Below, in pieces: positions 1-8,900 of a stretch of 24,761 bases of DNA; the first letter of the stretch is position 1, and each line of letters begins with the position of its first letter. Source of the DNA: CAYWHE01 sp964458125 (GTDB taxonomy: Bacteria > Bacteroidota > Bacteroidia > AKYH767-A > OLB10); contig CAYWHE010000035.1 of the NCBI GenBank assembly GCA_964458125.1, forward strand, positions 1-24,761, given 5' to 3'. Below the pieces are notes generated by a model. The model was given only the letters and a program-made list of their open reading frames with translations, was not told the DNA's origin and searched no databases. The translations under genes were made by a program, and so were the position numbers.

Positions 1-794
1 GAACCAAATGTCATCAGGTAGGTGATGGTACAAAACCAGGTATGCTTGTCGCTGAAGATATCCAGTTGCTCCTTAAATGTAGCTTTCACCGGCACACTTC
101 TCAGAAACCACCAGCAGCAGACGGTCAGTATGATCAGCAGCGGGATATACCAGAAGGCCGCATTCTGCAGGAACAACTGGCTTGTACCCAGGACGGCTTT
201 AGATTGAGGGTCCGTTTTGGTAAACGTCTGTGACGTTCCCACCAGTCCGATTCCCAACAAGGCAGGCGTCATGAACTGGGCCAGGCTGACCCCGAAATTG
301 CCTATGCCGGCCTGGATTCCAAGGGCTGTTCCCTTTAACCGTTTGGGGAAAAATAAATTGGTGCTGGGCATATACGAGGAAAAATCACCTCCTCCAAAAC
401 CGCAGGTAAAAGCCAGTATCAAAAAGACCCAGTAAGGTGTGGACGGATCCATCACGGCCAATCCGATACCGATGCATGGAATTAATTTGATCAGCGTTGC
501 AAAGGTCACCACATGGCGGGTTCCATACAGGGGCAATAAAAAAGTATGGACAATGCGCAGGGTGCCACCGGCAAGTCCCGGCATGGCTGCCAGCCAGAAC
601 AACTGGTTGTTGGTGAATTTAAACCCGATGCCCGGAAGCTTCACCACAATGGCGCTCATCATAAACCAGGTGGCAAAGGATAACACCAGCGACAGGGTCG
701 TCACCCATAACGTTCGCCAGGCTATTTGCTTACCTTCCGATTCCCAGAATCCGGTATCCTCCGGTTCCCATCTCTGCATCCAGGTTGCTCTCAT
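1..794 (-). CDS. narK: NarK-family nitrate/nitrite transporter, first copy (partial, C-terminus outside window)
   Basis: Major facilitator superfamily transporter of the nitrate/nitrite porter family, expected in the inner membrane. Only the first 264 residues are in the window; the gene runs off the left edge. The start at 794 is preceded by an AAAGGA ribosome-binding site 6 nt upstream. The first helix lies at about residues 28-51. R80 in helix 2 (GGTLRIV) matches the conserved nitrate-binding arginine of this family. The first nitrate signature is clear at about 130-175, with GFGGGDFSSYMPSTN and GIQAGIGNFG. Only 9 nt separate it from the stop codon of the second NarK, so the two are almost certainly cotranscribed as the last genes of the nar operon. 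Tandem NarK proteins elsewhere divide nitrate/proton symport and nitrate/nitrite antiport between them. Which one this is cannot be decided from sequence alone. Confidence 0.95.
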   Translation of the reverse strand, partial: MRATWMQRWEPEDTGFWESEGKQIAWRTLWVTTLSLVLSFATWFMMSAIVVKLPGIGFKFTNNQLFWLAAMPGLAGGTLRIVHTFLLPLYGTRHVVTFATLIKLIPCIGIGLAVMDPSTPYWVFLILAFTCGFGGGDFSSYMPSTNLFFPKRLKGTALGIQAGIGNFGVSLAQFMTPALLGIGLVGTSQTFTKTDPQSKAVLGTSQLFLQNAAFWYIPLLIILTVCCWWFLRSVPVKATFKEQLDIFSDKHTWFCTITYLMTFG

Positions 795-803
795 TTTTTC
801 CTT

Positions 804-2303
804 TTAATGACCGTTTGATTTTTCAAATCTTCCTTTCGTTTCCGGTGCTGCTTCGTATCCCATATGGGTGATGACATGATGCATCCACCACAGGCATACA
901 ATAGAAATGGTCCATAAAAAAACCCACATGCTGGTCCAGAGTCCGGTAGCTTTGAGCAAATAGCCGAAAATAACCGGAGAAAAAAATCCTCCAAGCCCGC
1001 CAAGCACGCCCACCATACCGCCGACTGCACCAACATCGGATGGAAAATAATTGGGTATATGTTTGTACACCGCAGCTTTTCCGATACCCCATACAATTCC
1101 CACCAGGAAAATGAGGATGGTGGCAATCCAGATATTGGCCTGAAAATAAATATTGGTTGTTCCTTTGGCAATCAGCTGCTTTTTAACAACACGGTCACCA
1201 GCTTTCACCATGGTCACCTGCCAGGTTTTCTTACTGGGAAAAACCGAAAAGCCGGCTTCCCTTTTCTCATCGGACGGCTTGGCCAGCACCGGATATTTAA
1301 CAGCATCAATCATAATCAGGGAATCACTCACGAACGTAACAGTGCCCGCCCGTTTGGCGAGGACACCTTCTCCGGGCGACTGCACCACCATTTGCGGAAT
1401 AATGAGCAGGAAACACATGATGCAGGAAGCTATAAATATCCAATACATCACCTTACGGGCTCCCAGTTTATCAGATAACCAGCCGCCCAGAGCCCGGATA
1501 AGCCCGGAAGGCATGCTGAATACAGAAGCCAGGATACCGGCGGTAACCAGGGAAACCGAATACATATTGAGGTAATACGGAACAAGCCACTGGGAAAGGG
1601 CAACGAAACAACCGAACACGAGGTAGTAATAAAGTCCGAAACGCCAGACCCTCACCTGTTTCAACGGAGCCATCATCTGGGCGAAATTTTTTCCTTTTGC
1701 CGTTTCCGACTTTTTATTTCTTACAAACAGGATGTAAATAATTCCCATGATGATCAGGGATAATGCATACAGTTTGGGAAGGTCACGCCAGCCTTCGAGG
1801 TTGGCACCGTTATCCGTAAGATTCTTCAATAAGGTGGGTGCAACGAGCGTGGTGATGCCGGCTCCGAAATTTCCCATCCCGAAAATCCCCAGCGCCCTGC
1901 CCTGCCATTCTTTGGGATACCATAAGGAGGTGGAAGCGATACCGATGGAAAAACCCACTCCGGCCATTCCAAACCCGAAACTGCAAAGCGCAAACATCCA
2001 GAAACTGTTGGCCTGGCTGACCAGAAACATGGGTATGGCACATATGAAAAGCAAACCGCTAAACATCCATTTGCCACCGTATTTATCAGTAAAAATACCT
2101 CCATGCAACCGGAATACCGATCCGCTTAACACGGGGATGGCAAGCAGCCAGCCAATTTCAACAGGGTTCCATTTAAAAATCTGGTTGTCCACGAGGAAGG
2201 CCACCAGCACCCCGTTGAACATCCAGACGGCAAAGCAAACGGTGAAAGCAAGCGTATTCAGAAACAAAATCCTATGGGCAGCAACGGTGACTTTTCCTTC
2301 CAT
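804..2303 (-). CDS. narK: NarK-family nitrate/nitrite transporter, second copy, with periplasmic beta-rich insert
   Basis: A complete 499-residue porter with twelve predicted helices. R65 in helix 2 (VFRLHGG) and R270 in helix 8 (LIRALGG) occupy the places of the paired nitrate-binding arginines of E. coli NarK (R89, R305). The two nitrate signatures are at about 109-150 (GFGMAGVGFSIGIAS, then GIFGMGNFGAG) and 424-440 (VGAVGGMVGVLGGLGG). The odd part is residues 307-388, about 80 mostly hydrophilic, beta-prone residues inserted between helices 9 and 10, a loop that should face the periplasm. Its GVLAKRAGTV and KAGDRVVKKQLIAKG segments resemble barrel-sandwich-hybrid folds. The gene lies 12 nt after the small membrane protein gene and 9 nt before the next narK. 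Role inferred: nitrate import and nitrite export for the cytoplasm-facing NarG. Confidence 0.95.
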   Translation of the reverse strand: MEGKVTVAAHRILFLNTLAFTVCFAVWMFNGVLVAFLVDNQIFKWNPVEIGWLLAIPVLSGSVFRLHGGIFTDKYGGKWMFSGLLFICAIPMFLVSQANSFWMFALCSFGFGMAGVGFSIGIASTSLWYPKEWQGRALGIFGMGNFGAGITTLVAPTLLKNLTDNGANLEGWRDLPKLYALSLIIMGIIYILFVRNKKSETAKGKNFAQMMAPLKQVRVWRFGLYYYLVFGCFVALSQWLVPYYLNMYSVSLVTAGILASVFSMPSGLIRALGGWLSDKLGARKVMYWIFIASCIMCFLLIIPQMVVQSPGEGVLAKRAGTVTFVSDSLIMIDAVKYPVLAKPSDEKREAGFSVFPSKKTWQVTMVKAGDRVVKKQLIAKGTTNIYFQANIWIATILIFLVGIVWGIGKAAVYKHIPNYFPSDVGAVGGMVGVLGGLGGFFSPVIFGYLLKATGLWTSMWVFLWTISIVCLWWMHHVITHMGYEAAPETKGRFEKSNGH

Positions 2304-2315
2304 GATGTAATCTTA

Positions 2316-2765
2316 TTACTTCTCATACCATTTAAAATTCATCCTTCCGGCATCTGCATAACCATCGGAATACCGGACCCTGTAGGCTCCACCGGGAACC
2401 ATGATGCTGTCTTTGGGGATTGGATGAAAAGTATTGCAACGGCGGAAACGGGTTCCGTTAATTTCGTATTCAAATTCAATACCCTCCCCCCTTCCAGTTA
2501 TGTTGCAATACCCGACCGTTATGCCACGGGTATATTTAGGATTATTGAGCAAGGCATATTCCAGCCGGAACTCCCGGATCACCCATGCGATAATTAAAAA
2601 CAGGGCCGCCAGGAGAAAGCCGGTCAGGGACCGTCTGACCAATGTGGTTCTGCTGAATAATCTGACCAGGTTGAAAAAGATGCCAGCGGACAGTACCAGT
2701 ATTAGCAGGAACTTTACAATTTCACTTGTAAAAAGTTCATCATCCGTGACAATATTCAGGAGCAT
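2316..2765 (-). CDS. Small two-helix membrane protein with DUF3592-like beta domain, within the nar operon
   Basis: 149 residues. Two hydrophobic helices lie at about 15-34 and 48-64. The loop between them is rich in arginine (RLFSRTTLVRRS), which by the positive-inside rule puts it in the cytoplasm and both termini outside. The tail at about 78-146 looks like a small beta domain: GITVGYC, IEFEYEINGTRF and GGAYRVRYSDG resemble the DUF3592 pattern of a short strand-rich unit after membrane helices. It is packed between narI (9 nt) and narK (12 nt), so it is part of the operon. No standard nar subunit matches it. A role in the nitrate reductase membrane complex or in transport is a guess from position only. 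Family assignment is by pattern recognition, not a search. Confidence 0.8.
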   Translation of the reverse strand: MLLNIVTDDELFTSEIVKFLLILVLSAGIFFNLVRLFSRTTLVRRSLTGFLLAALFLIIAWVIREFRLEYALLNNPKYTRGITVGYCNITGRGEGIEFEYEINGTRFRRCNTFHPIPKDSIMVPGGAYRVRYSDGYADAGRMNFKWYEK

Positions 2766-2774
2766 ACCGGAATG

Positions 2775-3503
2775 CTAATTGTTTTTAGGCCTGTGCATCG
2801 ACCAGGCGGTACGGGGACTGCGGACCTTACGCTTATCCCAGTACCAGCGCACCTGCTGAAAAGGCCTCCAGATATAATTGAAAGGCGGCACCAGGAAATG
2901 TACCATCCTGGAAAAAGGAATCACCCCGATAATGACGAATGCACCAATAATATGGAGCTTGACAGGCCAAGGCAAGGGGGATACCGCGGCAATATCAGGT
3001 TGAAACATAAAAATGGAATACAAATAGGGGGTGAGGAGGGTGGAAAACCAGGACGAACCCCACCGGAAATTATAGGCCACCCACAAACCCATAAAGGTCT
3101 GGAAGATCAGCAGCAGGTACACCACCAGGTCCATCCAGTTAGTCACATATTTCAGCCTGGGCTGAGTGTATCTCCTGATCATCAGGTTGATCAATCCGAT
3201 CAGCATACTGATGCCGAAAATAAAGGCTGTAATTTCCAGGATCATCAACCGCAGCGGCTGACTGTTCCACGCCAGCACCCCGGAAGGAAAAACAAAGGCG
3301 ATCAGATGTCCGGTAAACAGGAATAGTACTCCCCAATGAAACGGAACAGAACCGTAAAATAATTTCCGTCCCTCCAGGAACTGCGAAGAGAGCGATGAAA
3401 ACTGAAATCCCTTGTAGGTATACCGGTAGATGGATCCCGCCAGGAAAACGGCAAGCGCTATGTAAGGAAGTGCAATAAGGGTAAAGTTATCCAGCATGTT
3501 CAT
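2775..3503 (-). CDS. narI: Respiratory nitrate reductase gamma subunit (dihaem cytochrome b)
   Basis: Membrane subunit that oxidises quinol on the periplasmic side and passes electrons through two b haems to NarH. 242 residues, slightly longer than E. coli NarI (225). Five hydrophobic segments are visible. The four haem-ligand histidines are H56 (PFHWG), H66 (TGHLIAF), H184 (VKLHIIGAF) and H202 (MVHFL); the first two have the same numbers as in E. coli and the second pair keeps the 18-residue spacing. Start: Met1 at 3503, with Met3 as an alternative; neither has a strong Shine-Dalgarno sequence. It follows narJ by 27 nt. Reading and family fit are unambiguous. Confidence 0.97.
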   Translation of the reverse strand: MNMLDNFTLIALPYIALAVFLAGSIYRYTYKGFQFSSLSSQFLEGRKLFYGSVPFHWGVLFLFTGHLIAFVFPSGVLAWNSQPLRLMILEITAFIFGISMLIGLINLMIRRYTQPRLKYVTNWMDLVVYLLLIFQTFMGLWVAYNFRWGSSWFSTLLTPYLYSIFMFQPDIAAVSPLPWPVKLHIIGAFVIIGVIPFSRMVHFLVPPFNYIWRPFQQVRWYWDKRKVRSPRTAWSMHRPKNN

Positions 3504-3530
3504 GGTGATGTCTGATAAATTTCATTAAGA

Positions 3531-4283
3531 TTATTTTTCCTTTTCAATGGTCATTTCCATTTCGATATTTTTTTCAAAATCCGCTCCTTCCGCTTTTGAA
3601 CACACGGCTGATTCTTCACAACCTTTCACATGAGCCTCATCGGCTTCTTCGGGATCGTACTTAAAATCCCTTTTCATGACTGAAAACAAGGCCTGAAGCA
3701 GGGTCAGATAGATCACACGGTAAGGCTGCGAATATTCCAGAACCGTTTTTTGATGCTTCTTATAAATTTCATCCTTCTTCTGAAGCTTTTCCGGGGTAAA
3801 TTCCCGCATCATTTTTCGAAGGGCAGGCATGACCAGGCGCGTGGCGATCTCATCCCGCAAACTATCCTCCCTTATCCTGGCGATCAGCCTCAGTACGTTC
3901 GGCAGGTGATCCGCCAGTTCGGTGTGACAGTTATTACCGGCCTGTTTATGCTCCTGGTTCAAATGAACCAGCAACTGGCCGCGCTTGTAGTCTTCACCAA
4001 ACAGGATATACCCGATATCGAGGCTGGTGATGGCCTGCACATCAAAGGATCGCAAATACAACTCCTGCATTTCGCGAAAGGTGGAATGGCCGACATAGCT
4101 GATAAACGGTTCCATGTCAGCAGCAGCCTCCGGATACTCCGCCTGCAGGTATTGATAAATAGATTTAACGGTATCCTTATACGATTCATCCACCGGGTAA
4201 ATAAACAATCCGGCTATCCGGTCATAATCGCTGACCGTAGCCATACCAATTGTCACTTCACTTTCCTGCTGCAGGTTGTCCAT
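3531..4283 (-). CDS. narJ: Nitrate reductase assembly chaperone (delta subunit)
   Basis: Cytoplasmic TorD/DmsD-family chaperone that holds NarGH during molybdenum-cofactor insertion and membrane attachment; it is not part of the final enzyme. 250 residues (E. coli 236). Recognisable features are the helical N-terminal half with AGLFIYP, the YLRSFD motif near residue 77, and SLDIGYILFGEDYKRGQLLVHL (about 86-107) with the NHLP-like DHLPNVLRL following. The C-terminal 40 residues are acidic, with two cysteines (GCEESAVC), and look disordered; they probably vary within the family. It sits between narH (45 nt gap) and narI (27 nt gap), the usual GHJI order. Confidence 0.95.
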   Translation of the reverse strand: MDNLQQESEVTIGMATVSDYDRIAGLFIYPVDESYKDTVKSIYQYLQAEYPEAAADMEPFISYVGHSTFREMQELYLRSFDVQAITSLDIGYILFGEDYKRGQLLVHLNQEHKQAGNNCHTELADHLPNVLRLIARIREDSLRDEIATRLVMPALRKMMREFTPEKLQKKDEIYKKHQKTVLEYSQPYRVIYLTLLQALFSVMKRDFKYDPEEADEAHVKGCEESAVCSKAEGADFEKNIEMEMTIEKEK

Positions 4284-4328
4284 CGTTATATTTTTTTATC
4301 ACTTATTTGCATTTCAAGGTTCAAGACA

Positions 4329-5879
4329 TTACAATCCCCTGCGGGGCTTGCTCTTTATACCGAATCCCAGTTCGCCCTTCGTATCACCTGTAAAGTCGAG
4401 CATTTCAACGGCCTGTTCACGGTGGGCAGGAGGAATGACAAACCGGTCTTCGAATTTGGCCAGGGCAGTCAGGTAAAAGATGCCATCGGCCATTTCAGCC
4501 GTAATGCCCGCATCACGCAAAACCTCATCGGCCTTTTCATTGCTGATATCCCCGACTGTGACTCTTCTCCTGTGAATACGGACAGCCATCAGTTTTTTCC
4601 ATTTGTCCTTGATCATCTCCTCGTTACCCGCGCTTAGCATATTGGCCAGGTATTTCAATGGAAAGCGAACCTGGTCCAGCGACCCCCATAACTCCTTCGT
4701 ACTGGTATCATACAGCCAGTTATCGTCCCAGTATTTGGCAATGGGATTCATCTTACCGGCCTGCACGCTGTTGTCGACCTGTTTCAGGGAAGCCATGACC
4801 GGCAATAAAGGCGGCACATAAAACAACATGGGCAGGGTCCTGAATTCAGCATGCAGCGGCAACGCCAGTTTCCATTGTTTGACATACTTGTATACCGGTG
4901 AAAACTGGGCCGCATGAATCGTTGAATCGGCGATACCATTCATTTTAGCCGCACGGATGACTTTTTCATCAAACGGATCGAGTATAATGTCCAGGTGCTT
5001 ATCAATGAGCCTGCTTTCATCTTCATGAACAGTTGATTCAATTTTGGAAGCATCGTACAGCAACACACCCAGGTAACGGATACGTCCTACACAGGAATGC
5101 ATACAGGCCGGAGCATACCCGGCTTCGAGCCTGGGGAAACAAAGAATGCATTTCTCTGATTTGCCCGTGTACCAGTTATAATATGACTTTTTGTAGGGAC
5201 ATGCCGTCACGCACATCCTCCAGGCACGGCACACTTCCTGATTGATCAGCACCACCCCGTCTTCACCCCGCTTATACAATGCCCCCGAAGGACAGGATGC
5301 CACACAGGCCGGGTTCAGGCAATGGTTGCATATCCTGGGCAGGTAGAAAAAAGCCATTCGCTCCAGTTGAAACATCACTTCCTGTTCGGCAGCCGAAAGG
5401 TTACTCAGATTCGGATCGTTCCGGGCATAGTCCGGGGTTCCGCTCAGGTCATCGTCCCAGTTCGGTCCCATCTTGATATCGATGGGTTCACCCGTTATCA
5501 GCGACACCGGACGGGCTGTCGGCTGATCATCTCCTTCCGGTGATTCAATCAGGTCGAGATATTTATACGTAAAGGGTTCGTAGTAATCATCTATGACGGG
5601 CATGTTGGGATTATAAAAAATATTGGTCAGCCCCCTTCTTTTTCCCGCGCCCTTCAAAGTGACCTTTCCATTCTGTTTCTGCCAGCCTCCCCGGTAAATG
5701 CTCTGATCCTCCCATTTGGTGGGATAACCGGTGCCGGGTTTGGTTTCAACGTTATTCCACCACATGTACTCGGCCCCTTTCCGGTCGGTCCAGATATTTT
5801 TACAGGCAATGGAACAGGTATGACAACCGATGCATTTATCCAGGTGAAACACCATTGATATTTGAGAACGAACATCCAT
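4329..5879 (-). CDS. narH: Respiratory nitrate reductase beta subunit (iron-sulfur)
   Basis: Electron-transfer subunit linking NarI haems to NarG. 516 residues, close to the E. coli length. All four cluster motifs are present with the spacing of E. coli NarH: C16, C19, C22, C26 (CIGCHTCSIAC); C184, C187, C192, C196; C217, W220, C223, C227 (CRAWRMCVTACP); and C244, C247, C259, C263. The tryptophan in place of a cysteine at 220 is the family hallmark that makes one cluster [3Fe-4S]. The start at 5879 begins MDVRSQISMVFHLDKC, the usual beginning of this subunit. It lies 48 nt after narG and 45 nt before narJ. No signal peptide, so it is cytoplasmic. Confidence 0.98.
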   Translation of the reverse strand: MDVRSQISMVFHLDKCIGCHTCSIACKNIWTDRKGAEYMWWNNVETKPGTGYPTKWEDQSIYRGGWQKQNGKVTLKGAGKRRGLTNIFYNPNMPVIDDYYEPFTYKYLDLIESPEGDDQPTARPVSLITGEPIDIKMGPNWDDDLSGTPDYARNDPNLSNLSAAEQEVMFQLERMAFFYLPRICNHCLNPACVASCPSGALYKRGEDGVVLINQEVCRAWRMCVTACPYKKSYYNWYTGKSEKCILCFPRLEAGYAPACMHSCVGRIRYLGVLLYDASKIESTVHEDESRLIDKHLDIILDPFDEKVIRAAKMNGIADSTIHAAQFSPVYKYVKQWKLALPLHAEFRTLPMLFYVPPLLPVMASLKQVDNSVQAGKMNPIAKYWDDNWLYDTSTKELWGSLDQVRFPLKYLANMLSAGNEEMIKDKWKKLMAVRIHRRRVTVGDISNEKADEVLRDAGITAEMADGIFYLTALAKFEDRFVIPPAHREQAVEMLDFTGDTKGELGFGIKSKPRRGL

Positions 5880-5927
5880 ACTGAACGAGTTTATAATTTA
5901 GCGTTTAAGTTTAGTTCTAAGGGTTAA

Positions 5928-8900
5928 TTACCATTCCAGTTTTTCCATCTTTTTCACAATAACATACGTATCGCGTTGCGGAGCAATCGGACCCCAGTAG
6001 TTGAAGTGATAAGAGAACTGGCCATAGCCGCCATTCAGGTAATTGGGCTTCAGGTGCGTCCGGGTTACACTGTTGTGGCCCCCTCCCCTGCGTCCCCTGA
6101 GTTGTGATTTGGGAATGCCCACCGTTCGTTCTGGTACGTGATAGACGATACACATTCCCGGAGCGATCCTGGAACTCACCACGGCACGGGTTACATAAAC
6201 TCCGTGGTCGTTATGCACTTCCACCCAGTCGTTATCCCTGATACCGAGTTTGACGGCATCCACTTCACTTAACCAGCAGGGTTCAATTCCCCGTGACAAG
6301 GTCAGCATGCGCAGGTTTTCCATATAGGTGGAATGGATATGCCATTTGCCATGCGGGGTGATATAATTCAGGGCCATGGCCTTTCCAAGTTTCCAGGTTT
6401 CCCTGAGATCGCCATACACTTCAGGTCTGGGAGCCGGCTTATAGGTCGGCAGGTGCTCACCGTATGCGATGTAAAGTTCCTGGTCGAGGTAAAAATGCTG
6501 GCGCCCGGTCAGGGTCCTCCAGGGCACCAGGCGTTCCACGTTATACGTATAGGGGGCATAGGCGCGACCTTCATTCATCAGCCCGGACCACAAAGGGGAA
6601 GTGTTATACCGGCGGGGCTGCGCGGCCAGATCCTGGTAACGCAGTTTGACATCCTTGCTTCCTTCACCCAAGTCAGCCAGCACGAGGCCCGTTTTTTTCT
6701 CCATATTTTTATAGGCCTGGACATTCAGCTTCCCGTTGGTGAGGGTGGAAAGATGCAGCACGGCATTGGCAGCCCATTCATCCTCCTGTATGCTGGGCAA
6801 CGTTTTGTCTCCGTATTTACGTTTTGGAAAATGATTGGACCGGATCATTTCATCATACTCATCCACGCAGAAGTAATGATTACCATGTGCTCCCAGGCCC
6901 TTTTCACGGATTCCTTCACCCAGGGTAATAAATTTTTCGTACAGCTGGGTATAGTCACGCATCACCACGGTGAACCTGGGCATGGTTTTGCCCGGAATGG
7001 GTTCGCACTCGCCCCTGTACCAATCCTTAATAACGGGCTGGGTGATCTCATCGGCCGTATCATGCGACAGCGGGGTCATCACGATGTCCTTCTGGGGCTC
7101 GGCCAGGTGTGTTTTGGCCAGTTCACTGGTGGCTTTGGTAATGTGTTTGAAAATATCCCAATCGGTTTTCGACTCCCAGACGGGGGCCACAGCCTGACCC
7201 AACGGGTGTATGAAGGAGTGCAGATCGGTGCTGTTCAGGTCGGTCTTTTCATACCAGGAAGCTGCCGGCAATACGATGTCAGAATACAGGGCAGAAGAAT
7301 CCATCCGGAAATTCAGATCCACCACAAGGTCCATTTTACCAACAGGCGCTATGTCATGCCACACCACTTCCTCCGTTTTGTCATCGGCATCCTTACCAAT
7401 GGCATTGCTGTGCGTACCCAGGTAATGTTTAAAGGCATATTCATGTCCTTTCATGCTTCCGTGAATGGCATTGCCACGCCATATGTACCAAACCCTCGGG
7501 AAATTATCTTCCGAATCCGGATCATTTATGGAGAACTCCAGCTTTTTGTTCTTGAGCTGGTCAACGGTCCATTGGATAAACTCTTCATTGGTTTTCGCTC
7601 CTTCAGCTGCAGCCTCCTTGTGCAGATTAAGCGGATTCTTGTTGAACTGTGGATAGTAGGGCATCCAGCCGTTCCGTACAGCCGTAAAAATGGTATCGGC
7701 CGTGTGCTTTTTGGTCCATTTGTTTTCCGGAACCGGATTGTAATGATAATGATGACCGTCATACCGCCACTGGCAGGTGTTGATGTAATGCCATAGTGGT
7801 GCCTGCTGCAGGCGCGCGGTGGGAACCCAGTCTTTGGCGAACGTGATCGCACCCCAGGAATCAACCGGAGCCAGTTTTTCCTGACCCACATAGTGGTTCA
7901 GTCCGCCGCCGTTTTTGCCGATGCATCCGCATAACGCAAGGGCCATGGCCGCTGAACGGTAAATTAAATTCGCATGATACCAGTGGTTGATGCCTGCACC
8001 AATAATCACCATGCATTTGCCTTTGGTGGTTTCGGCTGTGCGGGCCCATTCATGTGCAAACTGCAGAACCGTTTTGGAGTCAATTCCGGTGAATACTTCC
8101 TGCCAGGCAGGTGTATACGAAGCATCCTTATCGGAATAACCGGCCGGGTACTGCCCTTCCAGTCCGCGATTGATGCCGTACTGGCCCATCAGCAAATCAT
8201 AAATGGTGACCACCGGGATCTTTCCGTTCACTGTATCCACATACTTTACGGGCACTCCGCGAAGGAAGGTATTGTTCAATCCGTATTCAATAAATTCGGT
8301 CTGCAGCACATCATCACTTTTACCCAGCAGGGTAAGCAATGGGTCAAAGTTTCTTTCGGTTTCCCCGCATTCCAGCTTCATGTTCCACTTTCCGCCGCCT
8401 TTATCCCAGCGGTATCCAACGGTTCCCTTCGGCGAAACCAGTTCACCAGTTGCCGCATCCACGTTCAGGAATTTCCATTCCCCGTTCTCGATGTCCTTCC
8501 AGGCAGGAAGTTCATTGGCACGGACCAGTCGGCCCGGCTTGTAGTGATCCCCTTCCCGTTCAAGCCTGACCAGGAAAGGACTGTCGGTATATTGTTTGGT
8601 GTACTCTATGAAATAAGGCGTCTGCTTTTCGTGATGATACTCCTTCAGGATGATATGCGTGACCGCCATCCAGAAAGCATTGTCTGTTCCGGGATGCAAG
8701 GGCACCCATTGATCGGCATATTTGCATACCTGACTGAAATCGGGTGAAAACACAACTGCCTTGGTTCCGTTATGCCTGGATTCCGCAAAAAAATGGCAGT
8801 CAGGTGTTCGTGTCATGTTCAGACATGCGCCCATGTCGGCAATCAGTTTGGAATTGTACCAGTCGGCACTTTCGCAGACGTCCGTTTGCTCTCCCCACAT

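Noticed and set aside
439..807. 122-codon plus-strand frame opposite the first narK
   Set aside because: Antisense shadow; the minus-strand frame carries the full nitrate signature.
3750..4637. 295-codon plus-strand frame across narJ and the end of narH
   Set aside because: It crosses two well-supported minus-strand genes and shows no family features.
6333..7796. 487-codon plus-strand frame opposite narG
   Set aside because: Shadow of the narG reading frame. The product has no recognisable domain and narG is intact and conserved over the whole stretch.
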